DNA of 64,000 nucleotides. It comes from Trissonchulus latispiculum (taxonomy: Eukaryota > Nematoda > Enoplea > Enoplida > Ironidae). The position numbers were made by a program, and so were the translations under genes. The notes beneath the pieces are model-generated. The model was not told where the DNA came from. It saw only the letters and a list, made by a program, of their open reading frames with translations, and searched no databases. Shown piece after piece: positions 1 to 13,193 of this stretch (position 1 is the first letter of the stretch; each line of letters begins with the position of its first letter). The stretch spans positions 62,001 through 126,000 of the forward strand of contig JASAND010021340.1 of the NCBI GenBank assembly GCA_030248195.1, in the 5' to 3' direction.

Positions 1-3000
1 TCCTGTGGTCTGGCCTAGTGCAGGACGGTCAGTTCACTGTCTTCAATGTATATGCGCTGAGTTGCTGAACGCTGACAGGCGTTGTTTTCGCTGACCAGAA
101 ATGACAGATGTCCTTGGGGTCACTAGCGATGATCACGTCATGGTACTTGGGTTCTACCCAGTTGAGCCGATTTTCGTTTATTCGTTCATCTTCCCGAGGA
201 TTGTGGACATAAGCATAAGTAGTTTTCTGTTATTCTCGGTGAGGCTACTGCTTCTAGAGTTGTGGCAGGGAGATCTGCTTGAACCGTTAAGGAGTTCGTC
301 TCGGACCCACAGTAGAACTCCACCGCCGTTACCGTTGGGCCGTTCCCTCCGTAGGGCTCAGTTGTTCTTTGGTGCAATGAGCTTGCTATTAGGTTTCAGC
401 CATGTAGGGAGATGTGCCATGAGGAGATGCGCACAGAGTAAAGTTCTTGCTGTGATAACAGTGTACGCTTACTGTCACACTTTTACTATTATATACTCTT
501 GTGAATACTAAATATTTGTTATGTCTGCTTTCCGCTTGTTTAGTGTGGTTTAATGTATCCCTTTTTAGTGCAAGTAATGGTAACACAGCTCAGAATCTCA
601 GAATGTCTTTCTCATGATTTCTCAGAACGTCAGCTTAAGAACAGAACGGCTACAAGAAATTTCAGGGTTGTCAGTGTGAGACTGAGTATCACTGAAATAA
701 ATTGACACATTTCTCACTTGGATCCTAAATTCAATTATGCCAGAGTTTCTATCAATATATCATTCCTGTCTCCTAAAGTTTAATTTACTTTACTGAGATC
801 TGTGGGCACGTAATTTGTCAGGACTTACTCTGCTCATCTTTAAATGTCTCTTGCTGCTGAACCACAAATACACACGCCTTTGCAGTAGATATCCAAATTT
901 TATATTCTAATGTGAACCATGTTATATAATTTTTGCAGTCTGATTTTAGATGATATTGTGGTTTACTTATAGAATCCGACTTGACTACATTAAAGCAAAA
1001 AGTAGCAAGCAAATTGTTGGAAAAAATGTAGGTATCACTTTTTGCACTTAAATATATTTGTGGGGCACTCCACTTCCATTACTCATCTTTTCACGATTCT
1101 GGACAGCTATATTTTCGCGGGTGTAACCGAGGTTGTGGCCCAACTGAACTGTCCTAATGGCCAAGCTTCGTTTTTGACAAAGATAACTGCTGTACTTTGG
1201 GTAGGGAAGGGATGGACTTTGACTTTGTCAATTACTATAATTTGGGATGGGGGTGCATGCCAAATGTCGTGGTGTACCTGCATGAACTCAATCAATTTTG
1301 CTGTTGCGCGCAACCAAACTTAGTTCTAAGATGCCTCTATTTTGATAAGAAAATTCAAGACCCTGGTTTGAAACGATCCGCAGAAAAATAACAGCTTCGA
1401 CCACTCCCATGCACGATAATGTCGTACGCCAGTAACTTTGCGAGGCTGCTGTGGACGCTGTGAGAAACAAATTAAATATTATGAAGGAGCCCAGTTACTA
1501 AGATGTGACAAAGTTTGAGCGAAATCGTCAAAAATTTATGTCATTAGTGTAATTTGGTATATCACCTTTAATGAGTCCTGTTCCATGTTGAACACAGAGT
1601 ACAATTTTTACACAGCTAAAAAATGATAAAAAAGAAACTAATTCGGTTCGAACAATCTCGTCTCCGGGCGAGATAAAAAGTTCCACTCTTCCAAAAGTTC
1701 CGACACCCTCTATTGAGTTAATAAATTTTTAATACAGACTTTCAACTGACTATATAAATTCAGTCGGTACAGAAGTGTGCAAATAGAATTTCCTTTATCA
1801 GTCTTATTATGATGCTGCTCAACACTCAGTTTTATGACAATTTATCTCACTTATAGCTGTGAAACGCTTGTGATTTATGGCTAAGAAAATTGTTAGTATG
1901 CATCCACATAAAAATGATGTTTATTATAGCTAAGTTTTACAATTTTGTAATGTAAGCGTTATCAACTATTAATGTATAAACGCTAACTTAGTTTTGGAGG
2001 TAGGTATTTTTTAGCAGAATGCTCCGTGGCATCCATGCTGTTCACACTGCACAGCTGCTAGCGTAATGTAAATGGCATAGATACAAACGTGAACTCTGAA
2101 TTCACTTTTTTAGAGTTAATAACATTATTTTTTTAAAGTTAATAACGTTAAAGACTTATTGGCTAATACTAGTGATTACTCATTCGTTCATTGGTGCATT
2201 CACGCAACAAAAATCGAAACCTATTCAGGGATAAACATGCTCCACTATCCAACGTTACGTTGCACTGAACCACACTGCATCTGTTAAACTTTATCTCCTT
2301 CCACGGATAAGATGGACGTTTTAGCTGTAACTTGAATGTTGGAAAAAGAAACTAGCTGCTAACATCCTAAATTAAATGCCAAAGGGTACACTCTTTTCTT
2401 GTTTACTAGACCTCTATCTCTCTATTTTGCCCCTTCCCTGTATATGTTCCCAATTGTGCAACAATTGAATCCTGACGTCACCCAACTAATTCAACGTGTG
2501 TAACTGTTGTCTGTCTTTTCATTCAGAACTTTTCCGACTGGCACGAGGTCCTTCCTTCCTTCCAACGCTGATCAAGCATGTTCCACTGCTTTAGGCCATC
2601 TTTTCATCTTCATCAACTTAAAATAGTATGCTTGTTAATGCATTGGTAGAGTGACGTCAATCTTATTTATAGTCCATAGAATAGAAGTGGAGTGACAAAT
2701 TTTATTATTTTACTATTATTATTTTGGTGACATTATTTTGTTGACTTTATTGACTGAGTAGTAAGTTGTACTAAATAAAACATAAATCACAATTGGTGGC
2801 ATGTGATAAGCATAATATTTCAGTTTGAGCGTGGCTTGTGAGTGGCCCAAAACCGGAAAAATCCGGTTAACCCCCCCCCAAACTTCCCCTCCTGCACATG
2901 TCTGTTCATAAATCATAACTGAGTGTTAGGTGTACTAGAATGAGATACCAAAACCTGTTGGTTCGAGATCGAGACATTTATTGGCCACTTTTTGCAGTAA

Positions 3001-5549
3001 TTGTAATTTTTGACTTTAATCTTTTTTTCAGCCACTTTTATTCAAACACTTCCAAACTAACAAATTCACATTTCGCAATTTAAAAATTCACTAACACATT
3101 CACTCGTAATCTTCTTGGCTCCTGTCAGAAGCCTGTTGATGTCTCTATTCGTTTATAAGTCGATTAAAATCAAATAGTTATCTTACTTCTTATTTATCTT
3201 TAATAATTTGTTATAATACATATTTCGGAAGTATTTTTGCTTCTCCTATTCACTTTTTCTACTTGCTATATGTACGTCATTTATAGCACTCAAGGACAAG
3301 TTAGAATTTTATGTTGAGAAAGTTTCATAATGGAGTTTGCTGGGTTTACAAGTTCGACTGTCAAAGGGTGCCCCGCTGAGAATGTTGAGCACTTAGCTTC
3401 AAACAACCAAATTGTGTTTCAAGTAGGTTCAATCAAAACTGTATGTGGGAGGCGCTACAGAGAAATTGAACAAATTTCTGTCCAAGTGAGCCAAATATCC
3501 TCAAATCTTTTGGTAATTGTCCTAATTGTGGGCCACCGCTGAGTCAAAATCTACTCTGGATTTATTCGGAGCTGTTTGTAGAGACCTCTCTAATTGAACC
3601 CGGTCTGAAAAGGGGGAGCCTTAAGGGATGGATGTGCTAACCTTTTTGTTCTTCAGTTTTCAAATTATATTTGCGTCTGCTTGGTACACGAATCATGATT
3701 AGTCTTTTTAATTATATTCAGGAAGACAGCATAGCAAACTCATAGTTTTCAGAATCAGCTTTGGGGTGAACAAATTCAAGTTTCTCACGCAAAATTACTT
3801 TTATCGGTCTCGTTGTACTCGATAAATCACAGAACACATGATCTATATCTCTTCCGACAAATTCTTGAAATAAAAATTCGGTATAGCACTTTTTTCGCTG
3901 CACCTTTCTACATTATAGCATGTGTCTAAGCTCAGAATAGAGATTAGAATTCTGGAGATTTTGAAAACGCTGAAAGAATATTCCGTGAAAGGTTGTGATG
4001 GGGCAGAAGAAAATGTGAATCAGGTTGGGGCAGCACTAGAATTAAACTAAGACTCATGTTCATTCACTGTGCATAATCTATTGATAACTGAAAGAAAGAA
4101 GTCTGAAATTTGTTCATGAAGTAACTATGTAACATGTAAATTTCAGTCTCGTCACCGTCACCGCCAGGTGTTGTTACTTTTGCATCAATTTTGGGAAACA
4201 ACCAGTTTAGAAAATTGCTAAAGCTTATGTTTTAATTTTAGAATGGTGTTGAAGAAAACTTAAAAGTATTTCTTCGCAACAAACGCCTAAAATCATTAAC
4301 TAAAATTGTCCCCAACCTAAAAATCATTAATCTTTCGCCTCGATAAGAACTTTCCCCTAGCTAGTAAGTAAGGTACAATTTTTCTTGATCTCAAATATAA
4401 TGTCCCCACTGAACTGTGAAACCTTTCTGAAAGGTCCATCTATGTAACCTCATCAATTTTTCTGAGTTATGAGCCTCCTTTTCCTGTAATCATTCATCAT
4501 TTTTCGCCATTCATAACGAATCATACCTTGAAATAACAGTTACCCTTAGGGATAAAATGCAGCAGGTACCTTCCTTACGCCTTTTCTATACAAGCTTTTG
4601 GCTTAGCTTGTTGTCTTTGAAATATTTCTTTCTGAGTAAGGGGATTTGGCTTAGTAGATGTTTCAGTGTTCAGGATTCGCGTCGCCCACAGAGGGGGAAA
4701 AGAACGAACCTAAGAAGGCAAGGGATACCCTTAAGAATCTTTTATTGAGTTTTAGTAAACAGGCTAAGTGTAGGATTCACTGCTTCAGTGATCACCTGCC
4801 GTGCTTCATTCAGAACAGAATCTAGAATGCTTCGCCCTTTCAAGCTTCTGTAGATGTGCTAATGTCCCTTCCCTAGTAGGTTTAGGGTAGTATTTGGAAT
4901 TCTTCGGAAACGTCTTTTCAAGATTTAAAATCCATCCTTTTGAAAAACTAGATGTCGATTTTCAGTTATGCTTACACAGCTTGCACAACATTTTATACCA
5001 CTTGAATCATTTAGTTAAGTATCTAATATTTCGTCAAGTTAAAGTTAAGTATGTCAAAGGATGCGCTGTAAATTGTAATTTACTTAATACTGATCTTTTT
5101 GGATGCGGGAGTTGAGAAGCAGACAAGTCCAAGGCTCACCTTGAAAGAAAGAAGAAGAAGGTCGTTTACAATCGAAGGTCCGAAAAATTAGCTTTTCTGT
5201 AATCTAGCAGTTGTCTACGAAAGCAGTGAAAACTAAACGTAAGCCTAACATAAAATTTACACCCTTCCATTCCATTTATGTTACATAGTATTAGTATTAT
5301 TGTGTTCCATTTAGATAAAAGTTATTGGAACAGCAGATCATGTACTAGGTATGATCTTAACATAACTCTTGGCACAAAACTCATCAAGAGAATATATTTT
5401 TAAACTATTTTTAAACAATCTCTTTATTTCAGATACAACAAGTATGTGGTATTACTATCAGAGGACGTTATAAAGTAAGAGTATTACGTAACACAAAATC
5501 CATGCTTCCAATTAAACTAAACCAATTTCCACCCAGCGGATCTTTTCAG
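1..5549. other. Non-coding, AT-rich stretch
   Basis: No credible gene is visible. The open frames here are short (mostly under 95 codons), have no recognisable domain and overlap each other on both strands. The first 150 bases have a faint resemblance, in several frames, to a LINE endonuclease remnant, too weak to call. No long inverted or tandem repeat stood out on reading. Confidence 0.5.
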
Positions 5550-6110
5550 GGAAACCCCCCCCAGGGTCAGATTTCGCAAAATTTGATTGAGCTTTTCTTT
5601 GCCATGGATATGTTTTGACCACGCTGAGTTGAAATATCGCAGCATTTTTCGATTTTGCGAATGAATTTCATTTTTCGATCCGTGAGGGGGAAGAAGGGAA
5701 GCCGAAATATTTTGTCTTTAAATTTGTTGGAAAGCAGTATTCAGAATTTTCGGGGTCGCAGAACATGTATTTGAAGCCCATTTTTCGATTAAGCTTTCTA
5801 AGCCAAATATAAGCTAAAGTCGTAAGCTGAAGATGTAAGCTTATACCAAGCTAACGAGAAGCTGAATCCAAAAAAAACAATTTTAGATTTGTGTTTGTCT
5901 CTCATTACTACTGTTTTCCCCGAATACTTTCCAGCAAGATCGAAGGCAAAATGTTTCGGCCCACAAAATAATGGATTTTTGTAAAATCTGAAATTTTTGC
6001 AATATTTGAACTCAGAGTAACCCATACTGCCATACCCATTCCTACATGCCAAAGTTCAGTTCATTTGGTCAAGTTTGCAGAAGCTGGGCTGGGGAGGTTT
6101 TTCGTGAAAA
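5550..6110. repeat. Degenerate fold-back repeat (older copy of the 9215-9895 family)
   Basis: The two halves are diverged inverted copies meeting near 5815-5850, where the TAAGCTTA/AAGCT-rich centre lies. Shared landmarks with the younger copy at 9215-9895 are the phrase around GACCACGCTGAGTT, the TTTTCGGGGTCG block, the AAGATGTAAGCTTA centre and the closing CATTTGGTCAAGTTT. It carries many more substitutions and indels than the younger copy, so it is presumably older. No protein is encoded; an open frame on the minus strand (5798-6052) is only the repeat read through. Confidence 0.7.
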
Positions 6111-8664
6111 TATCTCACTCAGCTGACGTTTAGTAACTATTTTCTCCCTGTTTTAATAATCTGAATTCCATTTTTTCAAAAAGCACATGATTTGGCAGCG
6201 TCCATCTATACTTCATACTGAGCCAAAAGACTTGACTTTCTAATAATATATATGGTGTAACACCTGAGGCGCTTATCAAGTCAGAATGATAGAATCTGAT
6301 GACAGAAAAGTGAATATCTAATTAGTTTCATTAGACACTCTTTTATTGACAGGAAAATCAGTGTCTCAAATTGCTCAGCACTGCTCCTTTCCCCCTCTCC
6401 ATTTTCTCAGTCAGTCTTCACGCTTTTGACAAGATGGTGCTACATTTGAAATACTTGCTCAAAGCTGTTGCTCAAGGCTTTGCATGGATTAGCATAACCT
6501 GGCACGCCTTTGGGCAGAAATACTGTCTTCTTATACTCTCGTGCAGATCTTGTAGGTTTCTTAGGGAATATTAAAAACTGACGAGCTATTGAAGAAAATA
6601 TGAAGGACAAAGAGAAAAGCTGGCTGTGTAGGCGCATCGTCTGAGAATGCAGAAAGAAAAATTAGCATAACCATTTTTCAAATATTTTTGTTTCTGGACA
6701 AATTGCTAGGGGCAACTTTTCGTTCCCCACTCTTTTAAAATCAGCTCGGCAATTTTCGCACAAGCTGACTACTGTGAGAATTAGAATTAGATTGATCTTT
6801 GAAAACTTGTAGAGCAAAATCATTAACTATCAAATTATTGGATTATTAAGTTGCCATTTAAAACTAACTGGAGTGCAGCGAACCGGAAAAACAACTACCA
6901 GAAAATTGAAACTAATTTGATATGATTACAAACATAATAGAGCACGGTATAAAATATAAAGCTCATGTTTGTTTTGGCACAATAGTCGCTCAGGTTTGAT
7001 TCCTGAATGTGTAGCTGTAGCATAGATGGGATTAGTTTTTAAAGCTATATCTGGCAGATTTAACTAACTGTATCAGATCTTGCACAAAAGCGTGCGTAGC
7101 CTTTGAATAGCCTAAGATAACCAATTCGTGTAGATTTACTGCGGTATAAAAGATATATTGTAAAGGATGGGGACACTTCGCTGGCACAAAGAAACCGTTA
7201 TGGCCAACCTAATTAACAAGGTTAGTTATATAACATCAGTTGGTTCATTTAGTTGTGTCTCCTTCCCTTTGAAATTTCAGAAAACAGACTTCACTGAAAC
7301 CACCTTTTTACTGCCTTTCAGCAAAAATGTCTGTTAGAGGACTTCATTCTTTAACAATCCGACCTTCCATTAGACTAAGAGAGTCAACTACATTATTTGT
7401 TTTTCTAAAAGTATTATTACAAAGACGGATGAAAGCTGGCTTATTAGTGTTAGCAGAACCTTTTCAGTTCGACGCTTCGTTTAGGTAGAATTCTATAACA
7501 AGTAAACTTGTGTACACCCTGATGGTTGCTGTACACCTTACTAGTTTAACTGTCGCTTTTCCTCACAAACCGAGATAATTTGCATGGTTAAGCAATCCGC
7601 TTTGAGCTTTACCGACCGTTTTGGTTTCAAAATTACAACCTAATATCACGCTAGGTTTCACTTTGCTGCAGTTGATCTGCCACGAACCAAACCAATTGGG
7701 CATAAATTTGGCAATTTATGTTTCCACCCATAAATGTCATTGACGACGACCATATTATGCAGTTTCTGATATAATTTTTGATGTTCACAGAAAGAATTCG
7801 TTACAGTTCACAGAATTTATTCGATCAAGTCCATGAAGCAGTGCTGTGCATCAAGCTAGCTACTGTAATCACTGTTGTATCAGCACTGTAATCTTTCTAG
7901 AATTAATTTATTTTAGCGGCTCCAATTTGGGTAGCTAGCCATAGGAATGTACATCCAAATTATGTGGTTGATCATTGAATGTTCAGAACTTCAGACATTT
8001 ATAAGACTGTTTTAAATCTTAAGACACCAACGTTCAGTTATTACCTAAATTTGGTAAGCTTTCATGCAAGTTTTCCCTGGCACGAAGCCAATTTAAAACA
8101 TCCATTCATAACTGTTTTTGATAGTCTTCTTCTACTTCTAGCCTGACTTGATCTATACTTTTTCACCGCGAATTAGGATAATTTGAAGGCACAGTACAGT
8201 TTCATTAAGTAAATTAAGAAAACATATTTCAGTTGACGAATGTTCGTCACTGCTTGTCAAAATACTTTTTCTAAACTCTTCAAAATAGTGTTATAATTCA
8301 CCAGTATTTATTGCGTCAGCATTAAAGTTGAGCTTATTTTCCAAGTCTTGTCACACTAATAGTGTGATTTTTATCAGTTAAGCCGACGGTCAACCCATAA
8401 AGGCTGATGTTTCCCTCGACAATGATTTCTCTGAAATTACTGGACCAAGGGGAAATTGTAATATTAATTTTGCCTTCACCATTTTGTCAGTTCAAACTAT
8501 ATGCTTTCTGACCCAATTGAGCTTTCAATTTTCAACATATTTATTCTTCTGTTTTACCCATAGCTGTTCTGTCTACTTCGATCTGCTAATCCCTATATCA
8601 AAGGAAATCTAAGCAAAGTATAATAATAGAGTTCCAACTATTGAATTCCAAAAATATTTCACAT
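6111..8664. other. Non-coding, AT-rich stretch
   Basis: No supported gene, RNA or long repeat was seen. Only short unsupported frames are present (for example around 6371-6637, open on both strands). Confidence 0.5.
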
Positions 8665-9214
8665 AAGAAAACTTGGTGATAGTCCGTTAGGCACACACCT
8701 TAAATTTTTCGCAGTTGACAGAAATGCTCTACTCCGGTGGGCGCACACCTTTCAAAACTGAAGGTTTTACTGTAGAAAGCTCTACTCCGGGAGGCGCACA
8801 CCTTACAAATAGTGATTTCTTGTCATCGTTAGTATGTACTAAACTGTTGGAACAACTTTTGTATTAACAAATAGTAGTATTAGGTATTATTTAAATTATG
8901 CATAATTGATAAAAATAAAAATAAATTAGTAAATTATATATACATCAAATTAATGCTGAAATATTAGAACGTGTCGTTATTTAATTAAAATTTTGATTTA
9001 CCCGTTTAAATTATTTAATTAATTCTTGAAGTTTCAAATTTTAACTTGGTATAAATCCAATCTTCAAAAATTAATTACAAAATTTCAAAGGCCTAATAAC
9101 TCCGCAGTGACTCTTTATTAAAAATTCTTTAAAATATAGCGTTTGGACAATAAAATATGCACAAATCAGCGAGATTCGAAGAAAGTCGAAAAAATGACCC
9201 CAAAAGTGGACCCG

Positions 9215-9895
9215 CCTTAATTGGGGTATTATCTCGATTACCCCAAGCACTCAAAATCCTTAAAACTTGACCAAATGAGCTAAAATTTGGTGTGGGTATG
9301 TTTTCGACCACGCTGGCTGAGTTCAAATATCGCAAAATTTTTCGATTTCGCGAAATTCGAAATTTTTCGATTTCTAAGGGAGGACCAAGGAAAACCGAAA
9401 AAATTTTTGTCTTCGATTTTGCTGAAAAGATGTATATAGCGGTTTTCGGGGTCGTAGAACACGAATCTGAAGTCCGTTTTTCGCTTCAGCTTTTCGTTAG
9501 CTCAGCATAAGCTAAAGATTTAAGCTTAAGATGTAAGCTTATTCTGAGCTAACGAAAAGCTGAAACGAAAAACGGACTTCAGATTCGTGTTCTACGACCC
9601 CGAAAATCCCTATATACATCTTTTCAGCAAAATCGAAGACAAAAAGTTTTTCGGTTTTCCTTGGTCCCTCCTTAGAAATCGAAAAATTTCGACTTTCGCG
9701 AAATCGTAAAATTTTGCGATTCAAAATTTTTGTCTTCGATTTTGCGAAAAGATGTATAGCGTTTTGGGCGTAGAACACGATATTTGAACTCAGCGTGGTC
9801 GAAAACATACGCACCCAAATTTTAGCTCATTTGGTCAAGTTTTAAGGATTTCGAGTACTGGGGGGGTAATCGAGATAAGACCCCTTAATTGTAGA
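9215..9895. repeat. Near-perfect fold-back (palindromic) element
   Basis: The left half (about 9215-9515) and right half (about 9530-9895) are inverted copies meeting at an AAGCTTAAGATGTAAGCTTA-like centre near 9520-9540. Outer ends read GGGGTATTATCTCGATTACCCC on one side, with a diverged inverted counterpart on the other. The right arm carries an extra duplicated piece (a second TTTTTGTCTTCGATTTTGC block near 9725-9755). Translated frames on both strands mirror each other, as expected of a palindrome, and are not genes. It sits inside the larger inverted-repeat element 8665-10372. Confidence 0.8.
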
Positions 9896-10036
9896 TGCCT
9901 CTTCTAATTGACGAAGCAAAGCTTACATTTTTAATCGACTTGTGTTTAAATCTTGTTTATTTCGTCCCGACACTTAAGTATGTTGCGGTGATTAATTAAT
10001 TTTTAATAATTATGCAATTAAGCTTATTTGGACGCT

Positions 10037-10165
<129 letters not shown>

Positions 10166-10372
10166 TACCTAATGACATCACTTCATAATTGTTAATGTAT
10201 AAGTAAGTATCTACGTATTTGCGCCAAGTGTTTAGTACACACTTAAACAAAAGGTACTACGACAAGAAATCACTATTTGTAAGGTGTGCGCCTCCCGGAG
10301 TAGAGCATTTCTGTCAACTGCGAAAAATTGTAAGGCGTGCGCCTGACGGAGTATCACCGAAAGTTTTACTAT

Positions 10373-11758
10373 AACCGGCATGCTGGTTCTGATGTTCAAA
10401 CTGTCAATTTTGGTGTGCAATTGCCATATTTGCTTGGTTGTTTGAGAATCAGTCCCCGATGCCGACGGTAGTGTCTTTACTAAATTATTATATATATATA
10501 TATATTTCTACTTGTGACGTATTTACATAATATAATCAAAAATTCGTATTACAACGGTAGGAATTTGGTATTAAAGCATTGTTTAAATTTGGTATTAAAG
10601 CATTGTTTAACTGTCACAAAATACTTTTTGCAGTTTGTAAGAGGGATAGTAAATTTTGATGTTAAGATGTCAGAAATCTATGCAAATAACGCTTTTCTGG
10701 CAATCTGCCGATGGATTCGAGCTGATGGCGGCATTATTCAGTTCCAATCAAATGCACTGAAACAGACCTTCTCAGTTCTAGCACGCTCTCCCTGTCTAAA
10801 TTTATCTTGTTTTTAAGGTCCTAACTAAATTACGCGTCGGTCGCCCACCAATGCCACCAGAGAGCACTTAATGCGGGAAAAAGGAGAAAGGGGGGCATCC
10901 TCTATCTCACCAATTGAAAGAGTTTTTGAAAACTCGGACGAATGATTGACACATTTCATACCTTTCAGACCTTCAGAACTTCAGAACGTGACATGTTATG
11001 AGCGCTTCTGTTGAGAAAGCGTATAATTTTACGTTCTCAGTGGGACATATCATCAAGGGGTTATTGTCAGCAAAATTTAATAGACTGCTCTACTCCCCGA
11101 CTCATTCCAGCATTGTCATAGTTATTCTCATTCTCTTTATGTCAAAATAATATGGCTACGTTATGATTGGTTGAGTGTCCAAATGACGTTAATATCCCTC
11201 AGCAATAGGCAGGTACTAAAATTATTTTGAGGTGCTAAATCCAGACAAGAATGTTCTATAGCTTTCTCTCTCATTTTACTGTTAGGTTAGAAGAGTAGAC
11301 TGACTTGTCACTCGATAAAGAGCTGGATTACTTGATTATTTCTAGTTCGCTGGCTCTGGAAAACTGGAAAATTAGTAGTACAAAGGCTAAGGGCAGCGTT
11401 GGAAGTGGGTCGCGGCCGCGGGTACTTGCGCTGACCCTCGGGTATCCACGACCCGCGGGTAACTAGCGAGTTGATCAAGAGTGGGTCAACAAATACTTTG
11501 TTCACATAAATTCTAACCAAACTTAGGCCTACTCTTACTCAAAAATCACAATTTACATAAAAGTTTCAGATTTTTTGCTATTATTTAATATTTTTAAACT
11601 TGCACGTTACATATTGCTGCTAAGCGAGATCTTACCTTAGCAGCAGCAGGCAGCAGCTTCAGCCATTTGAATTTTGAATTTAGCAAATTCGTCAAAGATT
11701 TTATGCCTGATAAGAATTACTAATCGCACAGTAAGAACTATACTAAAGTGAAGTTGTA
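10373..11758. other. Non-coding stretch with a small tandem duplication
   Basis: No gene is supported. At 10563-10610 a 24-base unit starting ATTTGGTATTAAAGC is repeated twice exactly in tandem. A GC-rich patch at 11408-11465 has several CGCGGG/CCGCGG words, partly echoed near 13478-13530 just beyond the hAT-type element. Confidence 0.5.
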
Positions 11759-11996
11759 TCCACAGCTAGTGTTTGAGGCCGGCCGGGGTTTCACCGGCCG
11801 GACGATCCCCGGCTCGGATGTTATCTTAGAAAAATAGCACAACAGTATAGCATATAAAATTAGCAAAACTAGATTTTGAGTCGATTTTAAGCTTAGTTGG
11901 TCTATTCTGTAAATTTCTGCTTGGTGATTTGTATCCCTGGCGGCGGCCGGCCGGTCGGTCGGCCGTTAGCCGGCCGGCCTCACCGGCCGCTGGCCG

Positions 11997-12170
11997 TGTG
12001 AAGATAATTGATAATTTAGAAGAAAAGGATATAAAGTTAAATACATTGAGATTTGGACCAACAATGCAATTCATTATATATAGTTTGCTTATATAGTTTT
12101 TCATATAATCGTAATGAAAGACGGACGCGTTTCTAAGTGATCAGAACATAAGAGTTAAGTTGATATCAAA
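11997..12170 (+). repeat. 5' LTR of miniature BEL/Pao-like element
   Basis: It starts TGTGAAGATAATTG and ends GTTGATATCAAA. It is almost identical to 12945-13121, the main difference being a divergent patch near 12108-12130. GGCCG flanks the left edge here and the right edge of the other LTR, a probable 5-bp target duplication. Because the surrounding tract is itself GGCCGG-rich, that duplication could be coincidental. Confidence 0.88.
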
Positions 12171-12188
12171 TGGTGCCGAAACCCGGGA
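12171..12188 (+). other. Primer-binding site of the BEL/Pao-like element
   Basis: TGGTGCCGAAACCCGGGA lies directly after the left LTR. It has the TGG start and the CCGAAACCCGGGA body expected of a site complementary to a tRNA 3' end in LTR elements. It fixes the orientation as plus and the right edge of the LTR. Confidence 0.85.
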
Positions 12189-12227
12189 CAACTGCTTGGA
12201 AGGCAGCTATGTTAACCACTGACAGGA

Positions 12228-12959
12228 ATGCCAGAGCTGTCAGACATCGATGAAGAATACAATGAAAGGAAAACAACGGTAGATGCCTTAATATCAAAGT
12301 GGAAGACTGGCCAAAATCGGTTGAACAACTACTGGAATACCTGGCAAAGGGAATATCTTCTGAACTTAAGGGACCAGTTTAAAAAACACAACATCAGGGG
12401 TCAAGTGGATCTTTCTCCCATGCCAGGAGACGTCGTACTAATCAAGAAATCACTCCAGCCTCGCGGACAGTGGAAGGTCGGGCGCATTCAAAGTACAGTA
12501 ACTAGTAGCTATGGAAAAGTCCGTTCTGCTATCATTTTACTGAAGAACGGTAAAAGCATACAACGTCCACTACCTTTCCTATATCCCCTTGAGACTTCTT
12601 CACGAGACATCCAAGGTGGAATGCCTACGCCAGAAGCTAATTCGCCAGCAAAGAACTCAAAGGGCGACTCTAGCGAAGAGAATACTACAGCGTCATCAAC
12701 CGGTGAAAGTAACTTAAAAAGAAAGAAGGGACAAAGGACTGGAAGGGAACCTGGTGACAGATCAAAGGCGAGTGAAAAGCAGAAAGACCCTGAACCTGCA
12801 ACTAAAGAACCTTCTCACACAGGAAAGACTGATGTGGTTGCTAAAGCCGAAGGTTGTAATCCCAGAAAAGATCAAGAGAAACGTCCGCCTAGAAAAGCGG
12901 CCGTTAAAGCAAAGAAGCAGATTCAGGACATTTGTCGCTGGGAATGTGAAGATAATTGA
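12228..12959 (+). CDS. BEL/Pao integrase C-terminal (DUF5641-like) protein, 243 aa, alone between two LTRs
   Basis: This intact frame is the only coding content of the small LTR element. Residues about 34-125 match the C-terminal region that follows the integrase core in BEL/Pao Pol (DUF5641 type). A YWNTWQREYLLNL stretch is followed by PGDVVLIK, then a W-K-V-G-R-I turn, and ends in a RPLPFLYPLE-like strand. The remaining 115 residues are hydrophilic, rich in Lys, Arg, Glu, Ser and Thr, with basic clusters resembling nuclear-targeting tails. Gag, protease, RT, RNase H and the integrase catalytic core are absent; the coding region starts only 40 bases after the primer site. An in-frame stop lies just upstream of the ATG. 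The stop codon lies inside the 3' LTR, so the last residues are LTR-encoded. The frame may be maintained by chance in a young deletion derivative. Confidence 0.8.
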   Translation: MPELSDIDEEYNERKTTVDALISKWKTGQNRLNNYWNTWQREYLLNLRDQFKKHNIRGQVDLSPMPGDVVLIKKSLQPRGQWKVGRIQSTVTSSYGKVRSAIILLKNGKSIQRPLPFLYPLETSSRDIQGGMPTPEANSPAKNSKGDSSEENTTASSTGESNLKRKKGQRTGREPGDRSKASEKQKDPEPATKEPSHTGKTDVVAKAEGCNPRKDQEKRPPRKAAVKAKKQIQDICRWECEDN

Positions 12960-13121
12960 TAATTTAGAAGAAAGGGTATAAAGTTAAATACATTGAGATT
13001 TGGACCAACAATGCAATTCATTATATAGTTTGCTTATATAGTTTTTCATATAATGGTGATTTATTTCGTTTCTAAGATCGTTTCTAAGTGATTAGAACAT
13101 AAGAGTTAAGTTGATATCAAA
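12945..13121 (+). repeat. 3' LTR of miniature BEL/Pao-like element
   Basis: A near-identical copy of 11997-12170, starting TGTGAAGATAATTG and ending GATATCAAA. It is followed directly by GGCCG, the presumed target duplication. It overlaps the end of the 243-codon ORF. Confidence 0.88.
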
Positions 13122-13193
13122 GGCCGGCCGGCGAGCAAAAGTCGTCGGGCGGCGGCCGGCTTAGGCCGGCCGGCCTCAAACACTATCCACAGC

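Larger units (their letters stand above)
11767..13185. mobile_element. hAT-type GGCCGGCC-rich element, split by a BEL/Pao-like insertion
   Basis: The left end reads TAGTGTTTGAGGCCGGCCGG and the right end is its exact inverted complement. The same 8 bases, TCCACAGC, lie immediately outside each end (11759-11766 and 13186-13193), the target-duplication length typical of hAT transposons. The element's own sequence, without the insertion at 11997-13121, is only about 290 bases: GC-rich GGCCGG tracts around an AT-rich core. It encodes no transposase, so it is a MITE. A second family member lies at 57930-58399. Confidence 0.88.

Noticed and set aside
1..511. Possible LINE endonuclease remnant at the window start
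   Set aside because: Only vague similarity in several frames, with no catalytic motif in order.
2958..2975. GGTTCGA words as tRNA T-loops
   Set aside because: No acceptor stem or anticodon arm could be paired around them.
9292..9814. Two similar open frames on opposite strands
   Set aside because: Mirror reading of a palindromic repeat, with no domain.
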